Below, one piece after another: positions 25,901 to 34,192 of a stretch of DNA of 64,000 nt. Under the pieces are notes generated by a model. The model saw nothing but the letters and a program-made list of their open reading frames with translations. It was not told where the DNA came from and searched no databases. Each line of letters opens with the position of its first letter. Position 1 is the first letter of the stretch. The stretch lies in assembly GCA_963712715.1 (NCBI GenBank), contig CAVQJI010000035.1, forward strand, positions 30,221 through 94,220, in the 5' to 3' direction. Source of the DNA: JAFEDN01 sp963712715 (lineage in GTDB: Bacteria; Pseudomonadota; Gammaproteobacteria; Coxiellales; Coxiellaceae). Both the position numbers and the translations under genes were made by a program.

Positions 25901-27790
25901 GGAGATGTATTTGGAAACGGTATGTTGTTATCTCCACATCTGAAGTTAATAGCCGCGTTTAATCACCAGCATATTTTTCTGGATCCCGATCCCAATCCGG
26001 AAATCAGTTTTGCCGAAAGAAAGCGTTTATTCAATTTACCCAGATCCACCTGGATTGATTACAACCGGGATTTGATTTCCGCCGGAGGCGGCGTATATTC
26101 GCGCGCGGTGAAATCGATTACGTTATCAGCCGCGGCTAAAAAGGCTCTGAGTATCGACAAAGACATCGTGGTCCCTACCGAATTAATCCGGGCTATTTTA
26201 AAGGCTCCGGTGGATATGATCTGGAATGGCGGTATAGGCACTTATGTGAAGGCCAGCAACGAATCCCATCTCGATGTCGGTGATCGTAGCAACGACGCGC
26301 TGCGCGTGAATGGGAATGAATTGCGTTCAAAAGTGGTGGTCGAAGGCGGCAACCTCGGTTGGACGCAGTTGGGTCGGGTTGAGTATGAGTTAAGCGGCGG
26401 CAAAATCAATACTGATTTCGTGGATAATTCCGGCGGTGTGGATTGCTCGGATCATGAAGTCAATATCAAAATATTATTGAACCAGGTGGTTGCCGCCGGC
26501 GATATGACCGAGACGCAGCGCAATGAATTATTGGCGGCGATGACGGACGAAGTAGCGAATCTGGTGCTGCAAAATAACTATCAGCAAAACCGCGCCATCA
26601 GTTGGTTATCCGCATTGTCGAAACGTCATTTGGGTTTATTTATCAGCCATATTACTGCTCAGGAACAGGCTGGCAAGCTCAATCGTGAGTTGGAATTTTT
26701 GCCGAGCAGTAAAGAATTACTGCAGAGAAAAATGGATAACCAGGGACTGACCAAACCCGAAATGGCTATTTTGCTGGCTTATAGCAAAATCACGCTAAAG
26801 GAGCAAATTATCGACTCGGATTTACCGGAAGATCCTTATCTAAGCCATTGCATCAAAGATTTATTCCCCATACCGTTACGCAAAGATTATAGCGAGGTGA
26901 TGAACCATCATCGTTTGAGGCGCGAAATTATTGCGACGCAACTGAGTAACCGCTTGGTCGCCGACATGGGTGTCACCTTTGTATTTCAAATGCAGGATGA
27001 AACCGGCGCGCCCGTGCCGATGATAGTGCGTGCTTACACGGCGGCTCGCACCATTTTTTACATGGGGGAATTTTATGTGGATATCGAGTCGCTGGACTAC
27101 AAGATCGACGCGACCATCCAGTATCAAATTAATGAAGAGGCTGTGACTTTAGTGCGGCGGGCATCGCGCTGGTTATTACGGTACCGCCGCCAGGGCATTG
27201 ACATTCCAGCGGTTATCAAGGATTTTGCCGATTCCATCATTTATTTATTTCGGCGTTTACCAAAATACGTTTTGGGCGACGACAAGGATCGTTTGGAGTC
27301 CCGTCGCGATTTACTGATCACGGCGAATGTTCCTCCGGATATCGCCTTGAGGGTGGCCTGTGCGGAACTGATGTACCACGCTTTAAATATTATTGAAGTC
27401 GCCCATTGTGAAAAAATCGAGATTAACCGTGTTGCTCAGGTCTATTTTATTTTACTGGACCGTCTAAAATTAGTCTGGTTCCGTCAACAGATTAACGCTT
27501 ATGTGGGAGGCGATAGCTACTGGGTATTTTTAGCCAAATCCTCATATAAAGCGGAACTGGATAATCTGGAGCGGCAGTTAACGGCTAATGTTTTACGATG
27601 CATTAACGCCGAATCCACGATTGTCGAGCAGGTAGACGCCTGGCTCGAACGCCGTCAACATCTGGTAGAACGTTGGCGCAGTATATTGACTGATTTGCGT
27701 AATACCGGTGTGAAGGAATTCGCGATTATTTCCGTGGCTATTCGCGAATTGGGTAATTTAGCGGGAAATTATTCGGAAGGAGTTGAATAG
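22937..27790 (+). CDS. gdhB: NAD-specific glutamate dehydrogenase, large (180 kDa) type
   Basis: A 1617-aa enzyme of the large bacterial NAD-GDH class that oxidatively deaminates glutamate to 2-oxoglutarate and ammonia, feeding amino-acid carbon to the TCA cycle. The length is typical. The catalytic core around residues 800-1250 shows GGLRWSDRREDFRTEVLGLM, VPTGAKGGFVAKK, ASGGSTGYDHKKIGITARGA, and the cofactor region VIGIGDMSGDVFGNGML. Long N- and C-terminal regulatory segments flank it. Amino acids are a main carbon source in Legionella and Coxiella, so this enzyme would be central. PmrA-like half-sites precede it. Confidence 0.95.
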   Translation: MIDFEQQASPQILIDEIISHARQLGEKKHTDESALIKFIKLYYAHSSLEDLQTRSIEDLYGAALSHWQLMMRRQPGELKVRIFNPQFSEHGWQSEHTIMEVVTDDMPFLVDSMRMEMNRMGLTVHLMIHMGGMQVIRDKEGNATDILPFSENHQQAKLESPLYMEIDRQVDPQALVKIKANIIRVLTDVRLAVSDWEAMQRKVKETIQDLRDSKDNESQIKETIAFLEWLLEDHFTFLGVREYDVMGEGEEQSLHLNVNSGLGVLRDCADSKMVRYFSELPTAARQVAMSKEVLVLSKTNTRSTVHRHSYTDYIGVKIFDSFGRFIRERRIIGLYTSSAYTGSPKMIPVIRKKVEAVIAQSGLPPRSHAGKDLLHILSTLPRDDLFHASNEELFTLCLSILHLQERHKIRLFTREDMYGRFISCLVYVPRENFSADLVQRMQEILKEDLQGLEVGLSTQFSSSLLVRIHYVVRVDSRKRAPYDLKQIEQKLIHTGQSWQDGLRASLIENFGEERGIALFIQYRNAFPAGYREAYLPENAIFDLRHIETLTQQMLGMSFYRPLKASKNEIHFKLYSHAMVSLSDALPMLENMGLRVESEQPYCLTPKEGGPIWINDFGMTYSREPEFEVEQVKGIFQQAFNKIWLGEAENDSFNRLVLEAQLSWREITLLRAYSRYFRQTGFTFSHEYIGQALVSNAAIARLIVELFHYRFAPQNLENRTEKVANLEGNIYKQLDSVASLDDDRILRRYLNVINATLRTNYFQTDAIGHAKPYLTFKLDSGKIPEMPLPLPQYEIFIYSPRFEGVHLRAGKVARGGLRWSDRREDFRTEVLGLMKAQKVKNALIVPTGAKGGFVAKKLPADGPREAILEEGIACYREYIHGLLDITDNLQGNEIIPPADCLCYDEPDPYLVVAADKGTATFSDIANGIAVEKNYWLGDAFASGGSTGYDHKKIGITARGAWVSARRQFQELGVNVDKAEVTVIGIGDMSGDVFGNGMLLSPHLKLIAAFNHQHIFLDPDPNPEISFAERKRLFNLPRSTWIDYNRDLISAGGGVYSRAVKSITLSAAAKKALSIDKDIVVPTELIRAILKAPVDMIWNGGIGTYVKASNESHLDVGDRSNDALRVNGNELRSKVVVEGGNLGWTQLGRVEYELSGGKINTDFVDNSGGVDCSDHEVNIKILLNQVVAAGDMTETQRNELLAAMTDEVANLVLQNNYQQNRAISWLSALSKRHLGLFISHITAQEQAGKLNRELEFLPSSKELLQRKMDNQGLTKPEMAILLAYSKITLKEQIIDSDLPEDPYLSHCIKDLFPIPLRKDYSEVMNHHRLRREIIATQLSNRLVADMGVTFVFQMQDETGAPVPMIVRAYTAARTIFYMGEFYVDIESLDYKIDATIQYQINEEAVTLVRRASRWLLRYRRQGIDIPAVIKDFADSIIYLFRRLPKYVLGDDKDRLESRRDLLITANVPPDIALRVACAELMYHALNIIEVAHCEKIEINRVAQVYFILLDRLKLVWFRQQINAYVGGDSYWVFLAKSSYKAELDNLERQLTANVLRCINAESTIVEQVDAWLERRQHLVERWRSILTDLRNTGVKEFAIISVAIRELGNLAGNYSEGVE

Positions 27791-27792
27791 GT

Positions 27793-28137
27793 ATGCAGGA
27801 TTGTATTTTCTGTCAAATAGCTCAAGGTAAAATTCCAGCCAAACTGATTTATCAGGATGAGGAGGTGGTGGCTTTTCCAGATCTGCACCCGAAAGCCCCG
27901 CAGCATGTGTTAATTATTCCGCGCCGCCATATCCCCACACTCAATGACGTCACTGCAAACGATACATTGGTGGTGGGACATTTATTGCAAGTCGCCAAAA
28001 AAATAGCCGCCGAATTAGGCATCGCCGAATCCGGGTATCGTGTACTGATAAACGTTAACGAGGGTGGTGGGCAGGTAGTTTTTCATATCCATTTGCATTT
28101 ATTGGGTGGCCGCATTATGCACTGGCCGCCGGGATGA
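27793..28137 (+). CDS. hinT: HIT-family nucleotide-binding protein (HinT-like)
   Basis: A 114-aa purine nucleoside phosphoramidase-type HIT protein. It has CIFCQIAQGKIPAKLIY at the N-terminus, HVLIIPRRHIPTLND in the middle and the histidine triad HIHLHLLGGR at the C-terminus. It starts two bases after gdhB and overlaps folE by four bases, so the three genes form one operon. Confidence 0.94.
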   Translation: MQDCIFCQIAQGKIPAKLIYQDEEVVAFPDLHPKAPQHVLIIPRRHIPTLNDVTANDTLVVGHLLQVAKKIAAELGIAESGYRVLINVNEGGGQVVFHIHLHLLGGRIMHWPPG

Positions 28138-28730
28138 GTAATATGACTGAAATAGCCGAAGAATTAACAACGAATTTGACCCAGGAAAAACTTATTCGGC
28201 AGTTATTGCAGGATTTGGGTGAGAACCCCGAGCGAGAAGGTTTACGGGACACTCCGCACCGGGCTTGGCAGTCGCTGCGGGCTTTAACCAATGGTTATCA
28301 GCAGGATTTAGCCAGTATTGTGAATAACGCCATATTTCATTCCAATATGGATGAGATGATCATTGTCAAGGATATTGAACTTTATTCGTTGTGTGAACAT
28401 CATTTGTTGCCTTTTACCGGTAAATGTCATATCGCCTATATTCCGGATGGTAAAATTTTAGGTTTGTCCAAGTTTGCGCGCATTGTCGATATGTATGCCC
28501 GGCGATTGCAGGTTCAGGAAAATTTAACCCAGCAAATCGCGCACGCCATTTTGGCAGTCACTCAAGCCAAGGGTGTCGGCGTGATTATCGAAGCCGCGCA
28601 TTTATGCATGATGATGCGCGGTGTTGAAAAACAAAATTCGCGTATGACCACGTCTGTCATGCTGGGATTATTTCGCAGCAGCGATCGCACCCGTTCAGAA
28701 TTTTTAGGGTTATTACATGCGAAAACTTAA
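28134..28730 (+). CDS. folE: GTP cyclohydrolase I
   Basis: A 198-aa enzyme that converts GTP to 7,8-dihydroneopterin triphosphate, the first step of folate synthesis. Zinc and active-site residues are in LYSLCEHHLLPFTGKCHIAY, and LGLSKFARIVDMYARRLQVQ and HLCMMMRGVEKQ are the family signatures. The first ATG (28134) overlaps hinT by four bases; a second in-frame ATG at 28143 is also possible. Confidence 0.96.
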   Translation: MSNMTEIAEELTTNLTQEKLIRQLLQDLGENPEREGLRDTPHRAWQSLRALTNGYQQDLASIVNNAIFHSNMDEMIIVKDIELYSLCEHHLLPFTGKCHIAYIPDGKILGLSKFARIVDMYARRLQVQENLTQQIAHAILAVTQAKGVGVIIEAAHLCMMMRGVEKQNSRMTTSVMLGLFRSSDRTRSEFLGLLHAKT

Positions 28731-29289
28731 TAACATTCAGCAATTCCCGCTGGGTACAGCGGAAATTGCTTCCTATTTATATCCTGCGCGAGGCAAAGCC
28801 TCTGCTCGGAATGAAGGGGGAGCGCTGCACGCTGCTCCCCCTTGCGAACCCCCATCGCGCAGAGAATTTTCTACGAAAATTATTTTTCACATTTTATTCT
28901 GTGGATTATTATTACTGCCGTGGTTCACGGCACAGGCTGCTGAGAAAACTGCGACCGGGATTCCGGCAAAATCTTTGACGCAAGCGCTTAAATTAGCCGG
29001 AGTTCGCCCGCAGTATTTGGAGCGTAATATTATTGTTTATAAAGTGGAATCCACCTATTGCCACACCAGTGACGCGAATGGTGATGGTTTGATGGCATAC
29101 GATTGTCTTTTAAATCAAATCTTCAGTATCGCTGGCGCACCCGCGAAAGTATTGTACGACGCTATGGTGAGCCTGAACATGCCCGTAGACGCCGGGATGT
29201 CGCAAACCCGCGTGACCGCTCAACAGGTCCACTGCCGCATTGATCCCTCGGCAACAGCAATCAATCAATGCAATTGGTCTTCGCAGTAG
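28717..29289 (+). CDS. Exported protein of unknown function with an N-terminus altered by a repeat element
   Basis: A 190-aa frame that overlaps the end of folE by 14 bp. Residues 7 to about 55 are encoded by a palindromic element (28738-28893). A hydrophobic stretch then follows (IIFHILFCGLLLLPW, cleavage-like TAQAAEK), which looks like a signal peptide pushed about 50 residues from the start. The mature part (about residues 70-190) has four Cys that could form disulfides, and no domain I recognise. It seems the element inserted at or just after the original start. Whether the product is still exported is uncertain. Confidence 0.6.
   Translation: MRKLNNIQQFPLGTAEIASYLYPARGKASARNEGGALHAAPPCEPPSRREFSTKIIFHILFCGLLLLPWFTAQAAEKTATGIPAKSLTQALKLAGVRPQYLERNIIVYKVESTYCHTSDANGDGLMAYDCLLNQIFSIAGAPAKVLYDAMVSLNMPVDAGMSQTRVTAQQVHCRIDPSATAINQCNWSSQ
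28738..28893. repeat. Long palindromic element in the 5' part of the exported-protein gene
   Basis: Begins cagcaattcccgctgggtac, continues ATTGCTTCCTATTTATATCCTGCGCGAGG, a GC hairpin (GGGGGAGCG... GCTCCCCC) and TTTTCTACGAAAATTATTTTTC. It is colinear, in reverse orientation, with 52351-52563. The frame through it is open, so the element is translated in this gene. Confidence 0.8.
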
Positions 29290-29319
29290 GTGAGGACTGA
29301 TTCACCTCTCCCCTTGTGG

Positions 29320-29568
29320 CAACGGCGCTAAGTTAAGGACATCGTCGTCCCGCGGCTTGTCCGCATAGGCGTCAGTTTAAGGAAGTTTAGCCGTCATTGC
29401 GAGCGCCAGCGAAGCAATCCAGTACGAGCTTTGTAGAAATTCTGTACTGGATTGCTTCGCTGGCGCTCGCAATGACGGCGTCTTTTGGGAAAAAAATCCT
29501 TAAACTGACGCCTATGCGGACAAGCCGCGGGACGACGGTCCTGTGTTTTGCTTAACTTAGTGCCATTG
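29320..29568. repeat. Nested inverted-repeat element, about 250 bp
   Basis: Three nested inverted repeats. The outer ends are CAACGGCGCTAAGTTAAG and its near-complement (29320-29337 and 29551-29568). A perfect 40-bp pair lies at 29344-29383 and 29497-29536 (begins GTCGTCCCGCGGC). The core is the 84-bp REP-like palindrome at 29393-29476. It fills the intergenic region between the exported-protein gene and the convergent 748-aa gene. No protein is encoded, so it behaves like a non-autonomous miniature element. Confidence 0.9.
29393..29476. repeat. 84-bp REP-like palindrome, core of the nested element
   Basis: Same 33-bp arms as the copy at 9017-9100, with changes only in the centre. Here alone it is flanked by further perfect inverted repeats. 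Confidence 0.9.
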
Positions 29569-29590
29569 TCTCCTTGTGGGACCCACAAGA

Positions 29591-31837
29591 TTATTTATGA
29601 GCATGCGGATCGAGGCCGACGACCCGATGCAGAATTTTATCGCCATCCCGGGTGCGCACGGTGGTGCTGCGGGTGAAAAGGCGCAGATCGCCAAATTCGC
29701 CGTAATTTCTGAATTTTGCCGAGGCCGGCACGCGATTTTCGCCGGTGGTTAAATCGTCGCATAGCGTCGCGCTGACAAATTTCCAGCTCTGCTCCTTTGT
29801 CCCAATCGGCGCCTGTAAAGCGGATTGGCGTAATTTCTGATATAAAGCCTGGGGATAACCGGCAGGCATGTGTTTCAGTTCAAGATCAAATACAACGTAG
29901 TGGCGGTTTTGCGATAAAATAGCCGGTCTCATCAATTGCACGGGACATTTTTCATCGTTGGGAATATAACAATGCTTTCCCCAGCGGATTGTAGCGGAAG
30001 AGGGGATTTTTGTTTCGAATTTTTCTTCCTTATTTTCCGGAAGTTTATTTTTGCGCTCTTTTTTCCTGAAAGGCGCGGAGTAGAAGTTTTCCCATAAGCT
30101 AAAACTGGAAACAGGCGCTGCCTCATTGAGCAAGCTGGCGAGCGGGCCGGATTGTCCTGATAATGATTCGAGAACGCTGGTGATTTTTTTATCTTCAAGC
30201 GGAGAATGCCCGGTAATAATCAATAAAGGGGCTTCGTGCACGGCGGTATTGCCGGCGCGTTTCATTTCTTCAAAGAAAACCGCTAATCTGGTGAGAAAAG
30301 ATCCAGCGATTTCAAGATGAAAACGGGCAGTGGGTAAATCTTTTTTATCCTGGCGATGAATTTCAAGCAAAGCAGGGTTAGATAGCAATTTCTTTATGAT
30401 TTGCAAAATTTGTAATTTCAGTTCGTGGATATTTTTAAGCCGCAAGATGGCGGCGGAAAAATTTTCGGCGATGCGGGTCGCGCGTCTGGCATTTAAATTT
30501 TCATCCGCGGGAATGAAAACCCGATCATCGCTAGAATGATAAGTGGCGATACCCTGTTGCTGCAGGTAATACTCCAGTTTTCTGGCGAGCGTGTTACCCG
30601 AAAGCGATCCCTGCCGATTCAATTGAACGTAGAAATAAATGCTGTCAATCCGGGCGGCGGGATTATTCTCCACATATTGCCAGGATTCGGCCGTCATCCC
30701 CTCCGTAATCTTATTTAAGAATTTTCCAAACTTCAGTAAATAAGCATTCTTTTGGGATGACTGCCGCCAATCGAAGAAATCCTGGGCGCCGTCTTTCAGC
30801 GCCGTAGCGATAATTCCGAGGCATATCAATGTCATTTGCGGCGTAGAATCGATGGGATTTATCAAAAAATTATAAAGTATTAGTACTATTGCAAATACAA
30901 GCGCATAGCGTGCCAGGGTTTTGTTGAAATTTGCACTTTGTTTTAGTTTTCTGACGGTTTGAGTTAATTCCTTAATTTCTTTTTCGGCTTCAAAGGAATT
31001 ACGCTGGCCTCGCACCAGCCTGTTTCCTGGCCGTATTTTTAAAAAAAGAGGATCCAGTATCAGTTTTTGCCCGATGGCTCCTGTGACGCTCATGGAAGCA
31101 TAGATCAGTTGGGTTATTCGGCGCATTCCAAATCTAAGGGATGACTGTTGTAACAATCTTTCGGCAAGCGGGAGTTGTAAAGGATCAATAACATGGCTGG
31201 TTAAGGCTTTACTCAATAAGTTCGTGATCCTGTTATTAATGAGAAGAATTTTTTGTAAACTTGATTTTTGCGGGTCTAACTGCGCGATTAAATCATAGAC
31301 AGCATTGGCATTAATTGCATTGATGGATTCAGAAGGGTAATTAGCGACTCTTTCGGTTATATCATTCGCGAAAACATTTTTCATTTCGGCAAACACTGGA
31401 AAACCGCTGGGATCTTCAAGATAACGTTTCTCTAAATAATCAGAGCATTCATTTATTGAATTGAATTTCAATAATAACTTCTCGCACATTTTTTTCACGA
31501 TAGTTTTTAAAGTTTTAACGCGTGTTCTGGATGCGGCAATGTACAACATGGCCGAATGACTGATACCCTGTAGCTCCTGTTTTGCTCCCTGATATAATGG
31601 CAGAGCGAATGCATTGCGCAGATCGAGATACCAAGAGTGAAACCAGGCGTTTTCCCGGCAAAATAAAAAATGGATTAAACCTGGAAGCACCAAAGTATTG
31701 ATCAGTACGCCATAAGGACGATTAAGGAAACGATACAAGGCAAGCTGCTCTTTATACAAAGCATCCAGTTTGGCTAACTGTGCGGTGTTTGCCGGATTAA
31801 AACTATAAACTCCTTTTTGCTCCCTGCGCATAATCAA
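29591..31837 (-). CDS. Large protein of unknown function, tandem paralogue 1
   Basis: A 748-aa protein with no family I recognise. Features: a hydrophobic stretch near residues 40-60 (VLINTLVLPGLIHFLF), two membrane segments in the middle (about 310-350, YALVFAIVLILYNFLI and MTLICLGIIATAL), and a soluble C-terminal half rich in Lys and Leu ending FDLELKHMPAG... VVGLDPHAHK. It is closely related to the next gene: the last 500 residues and the first 85 are nearly the same, while residues about 88-245 differ strongly. It lies 14 bp downstream of its paralogue, so both are probably in one transcript. The last codons adjoin the nested repeat. Confidence 0.75.
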   Translation of the reverse strand: MIMRREQKGVYSFNPANTAQLAKLDALYKEQLALYRFLNRPYGVLINTLVLPGLIHFLFCRENAWFHSWYLDLRNAFALPLYQGAKQELQGISHSAMLYIAASRTRVKTLKTIVKKMCEKLLLKFNSINECSDYLEKRYLEDPSGFPVFAEMKNVFANDITERVANYPSESINAINANAVYDLIAQLDPQKSSLQKILLINNRITNLLSKALTSHVIDPLQLPLAERLLQQSSLRFGMRRITQLIYASMSVTGAIGQKLILDPLFLKIRPGNRLVRGQRNSFEAEKEIKELTQTVRKLKQSANFNKTLARYALVFAIVLILYNFLINPIDSTPQMTLICLGIIATALKDGAQDFFDWRQSSQKNAYLLKFGKFLNKITEGMTAESWQYVENNPAARIDSIYFYVQLNRQGSLSGNTLARKLEYYLQQQGIATYHSSDDRVFIPADENLNARRATRIAENFSAAILRLKNIHELKLQILQIIKKLLSNPALLEIHRQDKKDLPTARFHLEIAGSFLTRLAVFFEEMKRAGNTAVHEAPLLIITGHSPLEDKKITSVLESLSGQSGPLASLLNEAAPVSSFSLWENFYSAPFRKKERKNKLPENKEEKFETKIPSSATIRWGKHCYIPNDEKCPVQLMRPAILSQNRHYVVFDLELKHMPAGYPQALYQKLRQSALQAPIGTKEQSWKFVSATLCDDLTTGENRVPASAKFRNYGEFGDLRLFTRSTTVRTRDGDKILHRVVGLDPHAHK

Positions 31838-31851
31838 AAATTCCTGGTATT

Positions 31852-34095
31852 TTATTTATGAGCATGTGGATCGAGGCCGACAACCCGATGCAGAATTTTA
31901 TCGCCATCCTCGGTATGCACGGTGACACTGCGGGTGAAAAGGCGGAAATCGCCAAATTCGCCGTAATTTCTAAATTTTGCCGAGGCCGTCACGCGATTTT
32001 CGCCGGTGGTTAAATCGTCGCATAGCGTCGCGCTGACAAATTTCCAGCCCTGTTCCTTTGCCCCGATTGGCGCCTGCAAAACCGATTGGCGTAATTTTTG
32101 ATATAAACCCGGCGGATAGCCGGCAGGCATGTGTTTCAGTTCGAGATCAAATGCAACGTAGTGGCGGTTTTGCGATAAAATAGCAGGTCTCATCAATTGC
32201 ACGGGACATTTTTCATCGTTGGGAATATAACAATGCTTTCCCCAGCGGATTGCAGCGGAAGAGGGGATTTTTGTTTCGAATTTTTCTTCCTTATTTTCCG
32301 GAAGTTTATTTTTGCGCTCTTTTTTCCTGAAAGGCGCGGAGTAGAAGTTTTCCCATAAGCTAAAACTGGAAACAGGCGCTGCCTCATTGAGAAAGCCTGT
32401 GGCAGGGCCGGATTTTCCTGATAGTGATTTAAGAACGCTGATGATTTTTTTATCTTCAAGCGGAGAATGCCCGGTAATAATCAATAAAGGGTCTTCGTGC
32501 ACGGCGGTATTGCCGGCACGTTTCATTTCTTCAAAGAAAACCGCTAATCTGGGGAGAATAGAACCAGCGATTTCAAGGTGAAAATGGGCAGCGGGTAAAT
32601 CTTTTTTATCCTGGCGGTAAATTTCGAGTAAAGCAGGCTTGGATAGCAATTTCTTTATGATTTGCAAAATTTGTAATTTCAGTTTGTGGATATTTTTAAG
32701 CCGCAAGACGGCAGCGGAAAAATTTTCGGCGATGCGCGCCGCGCGTCTGGCATTTAAATTTTCATCCGCGGGAATGAAAACCTGATCATCGCTGGAATGA
32801 TAAGTGGCGATGCCCTGTTGCTGCAGGTAATACTCAAGTTTTCTGGCGAGCTTTTTACCCGAAAGCGGCCCCTGCCGGTTCAATTGAACGTAGAAATAAA
32901 TGCTGCCAATCGGGGCGTCGGAATTATTTTCCACATATTGCCAGGATTCAGTCGTCATCCCCTCGGTAATTTTATTTAGGAATTTTCCATACTTCAGTAA
33001 ATAGGCATTTTTTTGCAAGGACTGCCGCCAATCGGAGAAATCCTGGGCGCCGTCTTTTAGTGCAGTAGCGATAATTCCAAGGCATATCAATATCATGTGC
33101 GGAGAAGATTTGGAGGAATTGAGCAAAAAATTATAAACTACCAGAGCTATTGCGAAGACAAGCACATAGCGCGCCAGGGTTTTATTGAAATTTGCACTTT
33201 GTTTTAATTTTCTTACGGTTTGAGTTAATTCCTTAATTTCTTTTTGGGCCTGGAGAAAATTACGCTGGCTTCGCACCAGCCTGTCTCCGGGCCGTATTTT
33301 TAAAAGCAGGGGGTCCAGTATCAGTTTTTGGCCAATGGCTCCTGTGACGCTCATGGAGGCATAGATCAGTTGAGTTGCCCGGTGCCTTCCAATTTGAATG
33401 GATGCCCACTGTAACACCCTTTCGATTATGGGACTTTGAAAAGGATCAATCACGTACCTGGTTAAGCCTTCCGTTACTATGTCCAAAATCTTATGGGTAA
33501 TGAAAAAAATTTTTATTAGACTGGATTTTTGCGGATCTAACTGGAGGACCCATTTATTGATATCGCCGGCATTAATCGCTTTAATCAATTTAGGAGAAAA
33601 TTCAGTAACGCTATCAGTAACCTGATTCACGAATGTCTTTTTCATTTCAAAAAATTCAGGCGCTGCTTCGGGTCTTTCTAAATAAATTTTTTCTAAATAA
33701 TTACAACAATCAACTATGGAATTGGTTTTCAATAATAACAGATTGCATATTTTTTTCAGTTCATTTTCTATATCATTAAATCTTGATTGGGATAAAGCGA
33801 TGGATGCCCTGGTAATATCAGCAATCTCTTCAAATTCCTGTTTTGCACCCTGATATATGGGCAGAGCGAATGCATTGCGCAGGTCGAGACACCAGGGGTA
33901 TAACCAGGCATTTTCCCGAAAAAATAAAAAATGGATTAAACTCGGCAGTACCAAAGTGTTAATCAGCACACCATAAGGGCGGTTAAGGAAGCGGTACAAA
34001 GCAAGCTGCTCTTTATGCAAAGCATCCAATTTGGCTAACTGTATGGGGCTTGCAGGATTAAAATTATAAATTACTGGTTTTTGTTCTCTGCTCAT
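31852..34095 (-). CDS. Large protein of unknown function, tandem paralogue 2
   Basis: A 747-aa protein, the upstream twin of the gene at 29591-31837, with the same order of features: hydrophobic N-terminal stretch, two central membrane segments and a long soluble C-terminal part. The two proteins share near-identical ends and a diverged window (about residues 88-245), a mosaic that suggests duplication followed by gene conversion or by diversifying pressure on one domain. No function can be assigned. Confidence 0.75.
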   Translation of the reverse strand: MSREQKPVIYNFNPASPIQLAKLDALHKEQLALYRFLNRPYGVLINTLVLPSLIHFLFFRENAWLYPWCLDLRNAFALPIYQGAKQEFEEIADITRASIALSQSRFNDIENELKKICNLLLLKTNSIVDCCNYLEKIYLERPEAAPEFFEMKKTFVNQVTDSVTEFSPKLIKAINAGDINKWVLQLDPQKSSLIKIFFITHKILDIVTEGLTRYVIDPFQSPIIERVLQWASIQIGRHRATQLIYASMSVTGAIGQKLILDPLLLKIRPGDRLVRSQRNFLQAQKEIKELTQTVRKLKQSANFNKTLARYVLVFAIALVVYNFLLNSSKSSPHMILICLGIIATALKDGAQDFSDWRQSLQKNAYLLKYGKFLNKITEGMTTESWQYVENNSDAPIGSIYFYVQLNRQGPLSGKKLARKLEYYLQQQGIATYHSSDDQVFIPADENLNARRAARIAENFSAAVLRLKNIHKLKLQILQIIKKLLSKPALLEIYRQDKKDLPAAHFHLEIAGSILPRLAVFFEEMKRAGNTAVHEDPLLIITGHSPLEDKKIISVLKSLSGKSGPATGFLNEAAPVSSFSLWENFYSAPFRKKERKNKLPENKEEKFETKIPSSAAIRWGKHCYIPNDEKCPVQLMRPAILSQNRHYVAFDLELKHMPAGYPPGLYQKLRQSVLQAPIGAKEQGWKFVSATLCDDLTTGENRVTASAKFRNYGEFGDFRLFTRSVTVHTEDGDKILHRVVGLDPHAHK

Positions 34096-34123
34096 AATTA
34101 GATTCTCAATCTGAAATTATTTT

Positions 34124-34141
34124 TGTTCACGCTCACAATGA
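34124..34141. repeat. Short fragment of the REP-like palindrome
   Basis: ttcacgctcacaatgac matches the last 17-18 bases of one arm of the 84-bp palindrome (TTCGC-GCTCGCAATGAC) with changes. It lies in the 97-bp intergenic region between the acetoacetyl-CoA synthetase gene and paralogue 2. Confidence 0.45.
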
Positions 34142-34192
34142 CAAAGACTATAGCATGATTGTTCAATAATGACAAAGAATCATGACTTAAAT

